Notes under the pieces: model-generated
Database searches by the model: none
Told to the model about the DNA's origin: nothing
What the model saw: the letters and a program-made list of their open reading frames with translations, nothing else
Shown here: one piece after another, positions 41,756 through 50,341 of the stretch
Position numbering within the stretch: the stretch's first letter is position 1
Layout of the letters: the number at the start of each line of letters is the position of its first letter
Assembly (NCBI GenBank): GCA_050950025.1
Contig: JBMNGW010000009.1
Span: 76,328 to 140,327, forward strand
Source of the DNA: JBMNGW01 sp050950025
GTDB taxonomy: Bacteria; Spirochaetota; Spirochaetia; Sphaerochaetales; Sphaerochaetaceae
DNA: 64,000 nt
Direction of reading: 5' to 3'
Position numbers and translations under genes: made by a program

Positions 41756-42925
41756 CTATTTTACTTCTACCAATGCGCCGTCAACAACAGTGAATGCGCC
41801 AAGGTAGCGGGGAGTTGTCTTGTCAACTTTGTAAACACCTTGGTAGGAGACCAAATCTCCGTTCTCGGCAAAGTTGATCAATCCGTTAATTCCCTCAAAA
41901 TCTTTGGTTGCGGCAAACGCATCGCGAACTGCTTTGCGGTCAAACTTACCCGTTGCGGCATAGACTTTTTCCATTGCGGCAAACAGGATGTTGGCTCCAT
42001 CATAAGCGTTTTTAGCAAAAGAATCGGGAGCAAAACCAAACTGAGCGGTATACTTGCTCTCAAAACTCTTCGAAGCAGCCGACTCGGCAACTTCAGTCGG
42101 ACCAACATAGACTACCCCGTCGGTATACGCTGCGGCCAAATCATAAATTTCAGGGTTGGAGAATCCGTCACTGGAGAGGAACGGGATGTTCAGACCAAGC
42201 TGTGAAGCCTGTTCCAGAATCTGGGCCATTTCAGCGGTATAGTTGGGAATATAGATGGCATCGGGATTAGCCGCTCTAATTTTGGTCAACTGGGTTTTGA
42301 AGTCCTTATCACCAATCTGAGCTGTTTCGGCAATGACGACTTTACCGCCGCGGCTTTCAAAAGCCTCTTTGGTCCCTTCATACAATCCCTGGCTATAGTC
42401 GTTTTTCACATAAAGAACTGCCAAGTTCCTCACACCAAGTCTTTCGTAGAAATAGTGTCCCGAAACTTCACCTTGCAACCCGTCGGAAGCAACGGTGCGG
42501 AAAATATAGTCACCGATGTTGGTGATATCTTTGTGAGTTCCCGAAGGAGTGACCATCAAAATGCCTTCACCTTGAACCCGCTCGCCGACTGCAAAAGCAA
42601 CACCGGTGAACACTGGTCCAATCAAAGCCACAATTTTATCGGAGCTGGAGAGTTTCTCTATGCCGGCAAGTCCTTTTTGAGGATCGCCTTCCGAGTCTTC
42701 AATCATCATCTCGATTTTTACTTTTCCGGCGATTCCACCGGTGGCGTTTTTCTCTTCAAGGGCGATAAGAGCACCTTTGGAAATTAGATTACCATAGTTG
42801 GAGTAATCTCCAGTCATCGGGCCGATGAAGCCGATTTTAACTGTGCTCTCCTCTTTGCCTCCTGCGGCAAACAGTGTTGTTGCCACCAAAGCAATAATCA
42901 TTATTGCAACAAGTTTCTTTTTCAT
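41756..42925 (-). CDS. livK: Branched-chain amino-acid ABC transporter substrate-binding protein
   Basis: Periplasmic type I binding protein of 389 residues. A signal peptide (MKKKLVAIMI... TLFAAGGKEE) lacks a lipobox cysteine. The mature start VKIGFIGPMTGDYSNYG and GHYFYERLG, then VLYVKNDYSQGLYEG and GFAPDSFAKNAYDGANIL are typical of LivJ/LivK proteins. It is first in the operon, followed by a long palindrome and a terminator that separate it from the permeases. Confidence 0.94.
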   Translation of the reverse strand: MKKKLVAIMIIALVATTLFAAGGKEESTVKIGFIGPMTGDYSNYGNLISKGALIALEEKNATGGIAGKVKIEMMIEDSEGDPQKGLAGIEKLSSSDKIVALIGPVFTGVAFAVGERVQGEGILMVTPSGTHKDITNIGDYIFRTVASDGLQGEVSGHYFYERLGVRNLAVLYVKNDYSQGLYEGTKEAFESRGGKVVIAETAQIGDKDFKTQLTKIRAANPDAIYIPNYTAEMAQILEQASQLGLNIPFLSSDGFSNPEIYDLAAAYTDGVVYVGPTEVAESAASKSFESKYTAQFGFAPDSFAKNAYDGANILFAAMEKVYAATGKFDRKAVRDAFAATKDFEGINGLINFAENGDLVSYQGVYKVDKTTPRYLGAFTVVDGALVEVK

Positions 42926-42996
42926 ACATACCTCCTGTATGGTTCCTCTCTATATGCCTTTGCATCCGCATCCGGCGGTAAAAAAGAGTTAACGGA

Positions 42997-43027
42997 ATTA
43001 TATACATAAAACAGTATATTTATTCAA
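42997..43027 (-). promoter_or_regulatory. livK promoter
   Basis: On the minus strand, -35 TTGAAT (43022-43027) followed by TGTATATAAT, giving -10 TATATA at 17 or TATAAT at 19 bases. The livK ribosome site is AGGAGG. Confidence 0.6.
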
Positions 43028-43221
43028 CTCTCTTTCATCATTGCTCATAAAGAAGCTAATTGAAGCAGAAGATACTGAAAAGAATCGCTGGGGTAAAGCT
43101 CCTTTTGCACTGCCTGTATGCAAAAAATGCAGAATTATGTAAAAAACATGTAATAATACTCTGTTTGCCAACCTATATATGGTACACTGAACGATATTCT
43201 TACCCAATAAAGGAGAAAGGT

Positions 43222-44433
43222 ATGAAGAAGGTTCTGATAACTCTTACCCTGTTGCTTATCGCCACCACCGTGGTGTTTGCCCAGGGAGCAAAGGCGGCTC
43301 CTTCCGCTGCGGGACAACCTTTTCACATCGGTATTGTTACCGGTACAGTTTCGCAGTCTGAAGACGACCTTCGTGGTGCCGAACTCATTGCCAAAGAGTA
43401 CGGCATAGTAAAAGATGGCGGCATGGTCCAGCTGGTGAACTATCCTGATAACTTCATGGACGAGCAGGAAACCACTATTACGCAGATTGCCGGTTTAGCG
43501 GATGACCCGCTGATGAAGGCTATCATCGTGAACCAGTCTGTTCCCGGAACAACTGAAGCTTTCCGCCGCGTCAAAGAAAAGAGGCCCGACATTATTACAA
43601 TCGCCGGTGAGCCTCATGAAGACCCGGGCGTCATCCAGACCGCCGCTGATTTAGCAGTGAACAACGACTTTGTTGCTCGCGGCTACTTGATCATTAAAAC
43701 GGCTCATGATCTGGGAGCCGACACGTTTGTCCACATTTCGTTCCCCCGCCACATGAGCTATGAGACTTTGAGCAGACGGGCAGCGATTATGGAAGAGGCG
43801 TGCAAAGAGTTCGGCATGCGGTTTGTCAGAGAGACAGCCCCCGACCCGCTTAGCGATGTCGGTCAAGCCGGTGCTCAGCAGTACATTCTGGAAAAAGTCC
43901 CCGCATGGGTACAACAGTACGGCAAAAACACCGCCTATTTCTGTACCAATGATGCTCACACCGAGCCTCTTTTGAAGCAGCTGTTCGCTTACGGCGGCCT
44001 GTTCATCGAAGCCGACTTGCCCTCTCCTTTGATGGGCTACCCCGGAGCTTTGGGCCTCGATCTTTCTGCTCAGGCCGGTGACTCTGTTGCTATTTTGAAG
44101 GCTGTTGAAGATGCAGTCATTGCCAAAGGCGGCTCCGGTCGCTTTGGTACTTGGGCATTCAGCTATGGTATTGCTACCAGCGCCGGATTGGCTCAGCATG
44201 CCATCAACGTCGTCAACGGCGAATCGGAACTTACTAAGCTTTCAGACATCATGAAAGCGTATGAAAAGTTCACCCCGGGCGCTCAGTGGAACGGAAGCTT
44301 CTACAGCGACACCTCCACAGGCGTCAGAGCTCGCAACCACGTTCTGATTTATCAGGACACCTACATGATGGGCAAAGGCTACATGGGTACTCCGTCGGTG
44401 ACAATTCCCGACAAATATTTCTTGATTAAATAA
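43222..44433 (+). CDS. DUF3798 periplasmic binding protein of an ABC importer
   Basis: Exported protein of 403 residues with a signal peptide ending VFA-QG. The mature part begins FHIGIVTGTVSQSEDDLRGAEL and continues as a two-lobed periplasmic fold (IIVNQSVPGTTEAF, FVHISFPRHMSYE, YFCTNDAHTEPLLKQL), which matches the DUF3798 family. A ligand is not known; the neighbouring ATPase and permeases are of the sugar/nucleoside type. The ATG at 43222 follows AGGAGAAAGG; an open frame extending to 43060 lacks a ribosome site. A strong terminator follows. Confidence 0.85.
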   Translation: MKKVLITLTLLLIATTVVFAQGAKAAPSAAGQPFHIGIVTGTVSQSEDDLRGAELIAKEYGIVKDGGMVQLVNYPDNFMDEQETTITQIAGLADDPLMKAIIVNQSVPGTTEAFRRVKEKRPDIITIAGEPHEDPGVIQTAADLAVNNDFVARGYLIIKTAHDLGADTFVHISFPRHMSYETLSRRAAIMEEACKEFGMRFVRETAPDPLSDVGQAGAQQYILEKVPAWVQQYGKNTAYFCTNDAHTEPLLKQLFAYGGLFIEADLPSPLMGYPGALGLDLSAQAGDSVAILKAVEDAVIAKGGSGRFGTWAFSYGIATSAGLAQHAINVVNGESELTKLSDIMKAYEKFTPGAQWNGSFYSDTSTGVRARNHVLIYQDTYMMGKGYMGTPSVTIPDKYFLIK

Positions 44434-44449
44434 ACAATTGTTCATCTCC

Positions 44450-44480
44450 ACGTCAGGGGGGCCTCCCCCTGACGTTTTCT
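44450..44480 (+). terminator. Terminator after the DUF3798 gene
   Basis: ACGTCAGGGGG pairs with CCCCCTGACGT around a 4-base loop, followed by TTTTCTTT. It separates the binding protein from the ATPase/permease genes, which have their own promoter. Confidence 0.85.
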
Positions 44481-44539
44481 TTGGCTGATTTGACGTACCT
44501 ACAGCACCAAATTCCCTGCTTACAAGTGAAGAGGGAGTC

Positions 44540-44568
44540 TTGGTTCTGTGAAGTGAATACGTTATAGT
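44540..44568 (+). promoter_or_regulatory. Promoter of the ATPase/permease genes
   Basis: TTGGTT (44540-44545), 17 bases, TATAGT (44563-44568), upstream of the ATPase start at 44597. Confidence 0.55.
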
Positions 44569-44596
44569 AACACATCTGAATTTCAGGGGTTCGCAT

Positions 44597-46207
44597 ATGG
44601 CACAATCAGGCGCACCATTGTTGGAAATGCGCAATATAAGTAAATCATATTTCGGCAACCAAGTACTCAACGATGTCAACTTTACGCTCCATCGGGGAGA
44701 GATTCTTGGCTTAGTCGGAGAAAACGGGGCCGGTAAATCGACACTGATGAACATTCTTTTTGGCATGGATGTTATTCAGCAAACCGGAGGGTTCCAAGGA
44801 AAAATGGTTGTCGATGGTATAGAGGTGCATTATCACTCCTCTTTTGATGCCATTGCCGATGGCATCGGCATGGTCCATCAAGAATTTTCACTTCTGCCCG
44901 ATTTCTCTGTTGCTGAAAATATCGTTCTAAACAGAGAACCATTGTTCTTTTCGTTCGCTTCAGAGGTTTTTGGCCAGCGACTGAATACCCTCAATCGCAA
45001 AGAGATGGATAAGCGCTCAAAAGCCGCCATTGATAAACTGGGCTTCTCTTTAGATGCCGCCTCTGCTGTGGGAACTATGCCGGTGGGGCACAAACAATTT
45101 ACTGAAATTGCCCGCGAGTTGAGTAAAGAGTCGATCAAAATCCTCATTTTGGACGAACCAACAGCAGTTTTAACTGAACAAGAGGCTTCAATCCTCTTAA
45201 AAGCCATCAAGGGTCTTGCTGCTGAGGGCATTGCAGTTATCTTCATTTCTCACCGCTTGCAAGAAGTTATCGATGTCTGCGATACCGTAGTGGTGATGCG
45301 AGACGGAAAAATTGTAAAAGAGGAACCGGCAAAGGGGCTCAGCATTAAGCAGATTGCCCATTGGATGGTGGGCCGACAAGTTGATCATGAGAGTACTCAT
45401 CGCATTTTCGATTATAAAAAGAGTCCTGTTATCCTTTCATTGGAGCACCTGTGGGTCGATATGCCCGGAGAGGTGGTCAGAGATGTCAACCTTACAGTCC
45501 ACCAAGGAGAGATTTTGGGAATCGGAGGGTTGGCCGGCCAGGGGAAATTAGGCATTCCCAACGGAGCGATGGGACTTTATCCGGCTGGGGGGAAAGTTAT
45601 TTTTGAAGGCCAAGAGATTGAGCTGAACCAGCCCAAGAAGTTTCTTGATGCCGGTATGGCTTTTGTCTCTGAAGATCGCCGAGGAGTGGGATTGCTTCTT
45701 GATGAGTCATTGGATTGGAACATCTCTTTTGCCGCAATGCAAGTCAACGGCAAATACCTTAAGCCCTATTTATGGAACCTGCTTCAATGGCGTGATGAAA
45801 AAGAGATTAAGAAAGTTTCCAATAAATATATTGATGCGTTGCAAATCAAGTGTACCAGTAGCAAACAAAAAGCCAAAGAGCTTTCGGGAGGCAACCAACA
45901 AAAAGTGTGTTGTGCCAAGGCCTTTGCCCTTGAACCGCGCCTGCTGTTTGTCTCCGAGCCGACTCGCGGTATCGATATTGGAGCAAAAGCGTTAGTGTTA
46001 CAAACGCTCAGAGAATATAATCAGATGTCGGGTACTACCATTGTGATGGTCTCCAGCGAACTTGAAGAGCTTAGAAGTGCCTGCGACCGTATTGCCATCG
46101 TTACTGACGGTAAAATTGCCGGTATTTTGCCTGCCAATGCTCCCAGTGAGGAGTTTGGGGTGCTGATGGTTGCCGGAAGCAAAGACGAGAAGGAGACTGA
46201 TGCATGA
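44597..46207 (+). CDS. Double-domain ABC transporter ATPase (RbsA/MglA type), second site degenerate
   Basis: Duplicated ATPase of 536 residues powering the DUF3798 importer. Domain 1 (about 1-245): Walker A GENGAGKST, Walker B ILILDEPTAVL, but a non-standard signature MPVGHKQFTEIARE where LSVGQQQ is usual. Domain 2 (about 260-520): Walker A altered to GLAGQGKLG, signature LSGGNQQKV normal, and Walker B LLFVSEPTRGID with Ser for Asp. A weak second Walker A is common in this family; the Walker B change is less so. The start follows AGGGG. It overlaps the next gene by 4 bases. Confidence 0.92.
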   Translation: MAQSGAPLLEMRNISKSYFGNQVLNDVNFTLHRGEILGLVGENGAGKSTLMNILFGMDVIQQTGGFQGKMVVDGIEVHYHSSFDAIADGIGMVHQEFSLLPDFSVAENIVLNREPLFFSFASEVFGQRLNTLNRKEMDKRSKAAIDKLGFSLDAASAVGTMPVGHKQFTEIARELSKESIKILILDEPTAVLTEQEASILLKAIKGLAAEGIAVIFISHRLQEVIDVCDTVVVMRDGKIVKEEPAKGLSIKQIAHWMVGRQVDHESTHRIFDYKKSPVILSLEHLWVDMPGEVVRDVNLTVHQGEILGIGGLAGQGKLGIPNGAMGLYPAGGKVIFEGQEIELNQPKKFLDAGMAFVSEDRRGVGLLLDESLDWNISFAAMQVNGKYLKPYLWNLLQWRDEKEIKKVSNKYIDALQIKCTSSKQKAKELSGGNQQKVCCAKAFALEPRLLFVSEPTRGIDIGAKALVLQTLREYNQMSGTTIVMVSSELEELRSACDRIAIVTDGKIAGILPANAPSEEFGVLMVAGSKDEKETDA

Positions 46208-47247
46208 AAAAGATTCTGCAATTCATCCGTTCATTCGGATGGCCACGCATCATTATAGGACTATTTTTATTATCGCTGTTTGTCATAGCCCCGTTTGTGG
46301 GCCTATCGCTCTCAGCTTCGTTAAGCGATACCATCACCCGCTTTGGGATGAACGGCATTATGGTGTTGGCAATGGTACCGATGATTCACTCCGGCTGCGG
46401 GTTGAATTTCGGCTTGCCTTTGGGCATCATCGCCGGCTTGCTCGGTGGGACGCTGGCCATTGAATTTAATTTCATCGGCCCCTTCTCTTTTTTCATGGCC
46501 CTCTTATTTGCCACTCCGTTTGCACTACTGTTTGGCTATGGCTACGGCAAGCTGCTAAACAGAGTCAAAGGGGGCGAAATGATTATTGCCACCTATGTGG
46601 GTTTCTCTTCAGTAGCGTTCATGTGCATTATGTGGTTGGTTCTACCGTATCGCCACCCCACTATGGTTTGGGGGTATGCCGGCAAAGGTTTAAGAACAAC
46701 AATTTCAACTGAAGGCTTTTATTGGAGATCACTTAGCCGCTTTTTAGAGTTTAAAATCGGCCCTAACTTCTCCTTCCCCACCGGAATGATTCTCTTTTTT
46801 GCTCTGATTGCTTTTTTAGTTTGGGCCTTTTTTCATACTAAAAAAGGGACGGCCATGACTGCCGTGGGATCAAACAGTGTTTTTGCCCGCGCCAGCGGCA
46901 TCGATATTGATAAAATGAGAACGCTGAGTGTGGTGATGTCGACATGGCTAGCTGCAGCGGGAATTTTGGTCTACCAGCAAAGTTTTGGCTTTATTCAGCT
47001 TTATATGGGCCCCTTTTATATGGCTCTGCCCGCCGTCAGTGCCATTCTTATCGGCGGAGCTTCGGTCAACAAAGCCTCCATTGCCAACGTCATTGCCGGA
47101 ACGTTCCTTTTCCAAGGTATTTTAACGATGACGCCATCGGTGATGAACTCCATGATTCAAACCGACATGTCTGAGGTCATCCGCATCGTTGTTTCCAACG
47201 GTATGATCTTATATGCACTTACCAGAAAGGCGGAGGCAACACGATGA
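46204..47247 (+). CDS. ABC transporter permease 1 of the DUF3798 importer
   Basis: Inner-membrane subunit of 347 residues with about 8-10 hydrophobic segments. The fold resembles the RbsC/MglC and BmpB-type permease family (FGLPLGIIAGLLGG, TAVGSNSVFARASGIDIDKMRTLSVVMSTWLAAAG, ILIGGASVNKASIANVIAG). It is paralogous to the next gene, the two presumably forming a heterodimer. Start and stop overlap the neighbours by 4 bases, so the stoichiometry is likely 1:1. Confidence 0.9.
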   Translation: MKKILQFIRSFGWPRIIIGLFLLSLFVIAPFVGLSLSASLSDTITRFGMNGIMVLAMVPMIHSGCGLNFGLPLGIIAGLLGGTLAIEFNFIGPFSFFMALLFATPFALLFGYGYGKLLNRVKGGEMIIATYVGFSSVAFMCIMWLVLPYRHPTMVWGYAGKGLRTTISTEGFYWRSLSRFLEFKIGPNFSFPTGMILFFALIAFLVWAFFHTKKGTAMTAVGSNSVFARASGIDIDKMRTLSVVMSTWLAAAGILVYQQSFGFIQLYMGPFYMALPAVSAILIGGASVNKASIANVIAGTFLFQGILTMTPSVMNSMIQTDMSEVIRIVVSNGMILYALTRKAEATR

Positions 47248-48362
47248 GCGAATTACGAGAAACAAAATTAGAAAAAGGGCTGCGAATACTGGAAAAGAAC
47301 TCGGTTCCCATCCTTTTTGCCATCATCTGCATTTTGGGAATCCCCCTTTCCGGCTATTCAATGAATTACTTGATTCAAGAAATTATCGTGCGTATCGCAC
47401 GCAACAGTTTTTTAATCATCAGCCTGCTGGTCCCCATCATGGCAGGAATGGGGTTGAACTTTGGAATGACGCTGGGAGCCATGGCCGGACAGATTGGGTT
47501 AATCTTTATGGCAGACTGGGGCATAGTCGGTATTCCGGGTATGGTGCTGGCCATGATTTTATCGACTCCCATTTCAATATTCCTGGGATGGATTTGCGGC
47601 AAGATTCTTAATATGGCCAAAGGACGCGAAATGGTCACCAGTTATATCATCGGTTTTTTCATTAACGGTGTGTACCAACTGATTGTCCTTTACGGTATGG
47701 GAAGTGTTATTCCCATTAAAAGCCCCGCCTTGGTCCTCCCCCGCGGATATGGGATTCGCAATACGGTCAACTTGTTGAGCATCAGAAAAGTCCTCGATAA
47801 TGTAGGTGCCCTAAAAGTAGCGGGAATCAGTATTCCTGTGGGAACACTTTTAGTCATTGCTCTGATGTGCCTGTTTATTATCTGGTTCAGAAAAACAAAA
47901 CTGGGACAAGATATGCGGGCAGTGGGACAAGATATGGAAGTGGCCCGCTCGGCCGGCATTAAAGTGGAGCACACCCGTATTGTTTCTGTGATTATTTCCA
48001 CAGTGTTAGCCGGGTATGGAATGATTGTCTACTTACAGAATATCGGAACACTGAACACCTATAACTCTCATATGCAAATCGGCATGTTCTCTATTGCAGC
48101 TCTTTTGGTAGGCGGAGCAACAGTTAACCGTGCCAGTATCGGCAACGTCTTTTTAGGGGTCACCCTCTTTCACATCATGTTCATTGTCTCCCCAACAGCA
48201 GGCAAGAATCTTATTGGAGAGGCGCAACTGGGCGAATACTTCCGCGTCTTTGTCTCCTACGGAGTCATCACCTTGGCCTTAGTGCTCTATGAGATGCGCA
48301 AACGGCGCGATGCATTGCGCTCGGGTCGGCTTTTGGCACAACAGCAGGAGGAGCATGTATGA
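47244..48362 (+). CDS. ABC transporter permease 2 of the DUF3798 importer
   Basis: Second permease, 372 residues. It repeats the plan of permease 1 (NFGMTLGAMAGQIGL, AVGQDMEVARSAGIKVEHTRIVSVIISTVLAGYG, LLVGGATVNRASIGNVFLG). The N-terminal 20 residues are charged and cytoplasmic. It overlaps the following small gene by 4 bases. Confidence 0.9.
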   Translation: MSELRETKLEKGLRILEKNSVPILFAIICILGIPLSGYSMNYLIQEIIVRIARNSFLIISLLVPIMAGMGLNFGMTLGAMAGQIGLIFMADWGIVGIPGMVLAMILSTPISIFLGWICGKILNMAKGREMVTSYIIGFFINGVYQLIVLYGMGSVIPIKSPALVLPRGYGIRNTVNLLSIRKVLDNVGALKVAGISIPVGTLLVIALMCLFIIWFRKTKLGQDMRAVGQDMEVARSAGIKVEHTRIVSVIISTVLAGYGMIVYLQNIGTLNTYNSHMQIGMFSIAALLVGGATVNRASIGNVFLGVTLFHIMFIVSPTAGKNLIGEAQLGEYFRVFVSYGVITLALVLYEMRKRRDALRSGRLLAQQQEEHV

Positions 48363-48841
48363 GAACCCCTTCAGTGAAACGCAGAACCCTTTTTCAAGTA
48401 GCTACTATCCTTTTTCTCATCCTTTTGGCTGCTCTTATGTTTTTGATTGGCAAACAGCACACCCTGCTACTCGATAACCAAACGATTGAACTGAATCAAA
48501 AGAGCTATCAAGCTCTCTCGTTGGTGGAAGTAGCAGTCGACAAACAACCGTTTTTGGAATTGGCAGCTCGCGACAGAGATAAAGCTTTGGTCAAAGGACA
48601 ACGGCATACCATCACAGTCCGTTACACCGACAAGGCTTTTGAAGAGCATGTGATAACCAAAAAAGTGAAACTCTCTTTGTTTGACGATATGCTGTTAATC
48701 AGCATTCCCGCATTGGTGGCCCAACAAGAGCAAGAGGTGTGGATGCAACTCTTTATTCCTCCCACTGCTGCTGTGGCTCCTCAGGAGGAGAGCATTGCTA
48801 CTGAAGATGATTTAAGCGGATTGGGGCTGGACGCTTTTTAG
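48359..48841 (+). CDS. Small membrane-anchored protein of the DUF3798 importer operon
   Basis: Not a recognised enzyme. The 160-residue protein has one N-terminal membrane helix (about residues 14-31, ATILFLILLAALMFLIG) and an extracytoplasmic beta-rich domain (LDNQTIELNQKSYQAL, RHTITVRYTDKAFEEHV, KKVKLSLFDDMLLISI), with an acidic C-terminus. It closes the importer operon with a 4-base overlap. I recall small proteins of this kind (a DUF6672-like family) next to other DUF3798 importers, but cannot check this. It may assist binding-protein docking. Confidence 0.75.
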   Translation: MRTPSVKRRTLFQVATILFLILLAALMFLIGKQHTLLLDNQTIELNQKSYQALSLVEVAVDKQPFLELAARDRDKALVKGQRHTITVRYTDKAFEEHVITKKVKLSLFDDMLLISIPALVAQQEQEVWMQLFIPPTAAVAPQEESIATEDDLSGLGLDAF

Positions 48842-48895
48842 CAACGGCTTCTTTACCTTTGTCATAAACTGCGTTACTATCGCAGATGTTTTTCT

Positions 48896-48969
48896 GCTCC
48901 GATAGCTCAGCTGGATAGAGCACTTCCCTCCTAAGGAAGGGGTCGCGCGTTCGAATCGCGCTCGGAGTA
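48896..48969 (+). tRNA. tRNA-Arg (CCT)
   Basis: 74-base cloverleaf: acceptor GCTCCGA/TCGGAGT (first pair G:T), D stem GCTC/GAGC, anticodon arm CTTCC-CTCCTAA-GGAAG with CCT reading AGG, T arm GCGCG-TTCGAAT-CGCGC, discriminator A. The CCA end is not encoded. Confidence 0.93.
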
Positions 48970-48971
48970 AT

Positions 48972-49010
48972 CAGGCCTTGCCATGTTCGGGCAAGGCCTG
49001 TTTATTTTTA
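48972..49010 (+). terminator. Terminator after tRNA-Arg
   Basis: CAGGCCTTGCC pairs with GGCAAGGCCTG over 11 bp around a 7-base loop, then TTTATTTTT. The T run reaches the end of the convergent Fe-S gene. Confidence 0.85.
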
Positions 49011-49460
49011 GAGGTGTAAAAGGGGCTCAACAGAAAAGGAGAGCTCTTTTTCCTGCTCTTTAATTTGTAGCAAAAGATCTTTTGCCCCCTCTCCTTGGGG
49101 AAGCATATAGCGCGATTCACGAGCGCAGTCTTCGGCTAAAATACGGTTGGATAGGGCCAGAGCTTTGGCCAATTTGGAAGTGTCTGCTAATGAAGAGGCT
49201 TTGGTTTCCTGTTTTACTTTGCTTTCCAATAGTCTATCCAAAGCCGCCACTAGCTTCTCATCTTTTGCCGGTTTGGGAGCATAGGTGTCATAAACTAAAT
49301 AAATAGCGTGGGAAGGACAAGCATCCACGCACAAACGACAGCCATCAAGGCATTTGGCAAAATCGATTTGGCCCGTTTCGGTGTCGGTAGCTCCGGTGGG
49401 ACAGACAAATAAACACAGGCAATCTTTGGTGCAAAGGGCAATATTACGTGCAGCGTGCAT
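49008..49460 (-). CDS. 4Fe-4S ferredoxin-domain protein
   Basis: Electron-transfer or redox-sensing protein of 150 residues. The N-terminal third has two cysteine clusters: C-x3-C-x-C-x3-CP (LCTKDCLCLFVCPTGA), which is unusually spaced, and C-x3-C-x2-C-x3-CP (CLDGCRLCVDACPSHAI). The C-terminal two thirds are helical, charged and of unknown function. It lies 9 bases below the rubredoxin-domain gene on the same strand and probably works with it. The start follows AGGAGG. Confidence 0.85.
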   Translation of the reverse strand: MHAARNIALCTKDCLCLFVCPTGATDTETGQIDFAKCLDGCRLCVDACPSHAIYLVYDTYAPKPAKDEKLVAALDRLLESKVKQETKASSLADTSKLAKALALSNRILAEDCARESRYMLPQGEGAKDLLLQIKEQEKELSFSVEPLLHL

Positions 49461-49469
49461 ACAAACCTC

Positions 49470-49919
49470 CTAGATGGTGATAAATCGGGAAGAGGGAGCT
49501 TTGCAAATCGGGCAGATTGCAGGCATCTCTTTGCCAATGGAGATGAAGCCACAGGCTTCACAGACATACACACCGTTATCTTCTACCATCGCCTCTCCCA
49601 TCTTCTGATAGCGGGTTAACAGCGATTTATGGATGGCGGTGACTTTCTTGCCCCAAGTAAAACAGCGTAAGGCCCCCCTTTCGTTAAAAGCAGTGGCCTG
49701 TTGCTCCACTTCTGTATAGAGTTTTTCTAAATCTTCTGCCACATCGACTGCAAGATCAGAGAGATTTTGAGCTGTTACTTGCTCTCTTTTAGCGGTGTAA
49801 AAACGCTCTAACTGATCGTAGAGTTGCTTCTCAGCAGGGCGCATTTGCTTTTCGCATGCCTTGGCCATATTCGAGCAAATTGCTGCGATGGCGGCATGTG
49901 AATGGGCCGTTTGTTTCAT
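49470..49919 (-). CDS. Rubredoxin-domain protein, rubrerythrin-like
   Basis: 149-residue protein with a helical N-terminal part (about 1-110) and a C-terminal rubredoxin-like iron site, YVCEACGFISIG and CPICKAPSSRF (two CxxC pairs). In rubrerythrins this site sits after a di-iron four-helix bundle; here the helices lack the usual E-x-x-H repeats, so peroxide activity is doubtful. It is co-transcribed with the Fe-S gene, which could pass electrons to it. AAGGAGG precedes the start. Confidence 0.8.
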   Translation of the reverse strand: MKQTAHSHAAIAAICSNMAKACEKQMRPAEKQLYDQLERFYTAKREQVTAQNLSDLAVDVAEDLEKLYTEVEQQATAFNERGALRCFTWGKKVTAIHKSLLTRYQKMGEAMVEDNGVYVCEACGFISIGKEMPAICPICKAPSSRFITI

Positions 49920-50056
49920 GAATTAAGTCCTCCTTGATGACTAGACACTTTTTTAATGGTACCATCCGATGGTGATAATGTCACCAATTCTTTTGTTGAC
50001 TGAGACATACCAATGTTAGTACGTTGGTAGGCAAAGATGTTAAAAGGAGGCCTCGT

Positions 50057-50287
50057 ATGGCTGTCACACTCTATAGCACACCTACTTGCGGGTTTTGTCG
50101 AATGGCAAAAAGTTACCTGCAGAGCAACAATGTCTCTTTTGTTGAGTACAATGTTGCCTCCAATTCTGAAAGAGCTCAGGAGATGGTCCGCAAATCGGGA
50201 CAAATGGGCGTTCCCGTTTTGGATGTCAATGGAAAAATTATTATCGGATTTGACCGCGCTGCAATCGACAAAGCTCTGAAACGCTAA
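50057..50287 (+). CDS. Glutaredoxin-like thioredoxin-fold protein
   Basis: Small thiol-disulfide protein of 76 residues. TPTCGFCRMAKSYL holds a CxxC active site; GVPVLDVNGKIIIGFD contains the cis-Pro and a glutaredoxin-type C-terminus. Similar small proteins (NrdH, YruB-like) reduce ribonucleotide reductase or peroxidases. The ATG at 50057 follows AAAGGAGG; a longer frame on the opposite strand over this region is a shadow. It diverges from the rubredoxin gene. Confidence 0.9.
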   Translation: MAVTLYSTPTCGFCRMAKSYLQSNNVSFVEYNVASNSERAQEMVRKSGQMGVPVLDVNGKIIIGFDRAAIDKALKR

Positions 50288-50341
50288 GCAAAGGCACTCT
50301 GCCTCTTGTCTGAACCCACCCCTTTTATGTACAGTACGGGC

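Noticed and set aside
43060..43221. N-terminal extension of the DUF3798 protein
   Set aside because: The signal peptide and ribosome site place the start at 43222; the extension has neither.
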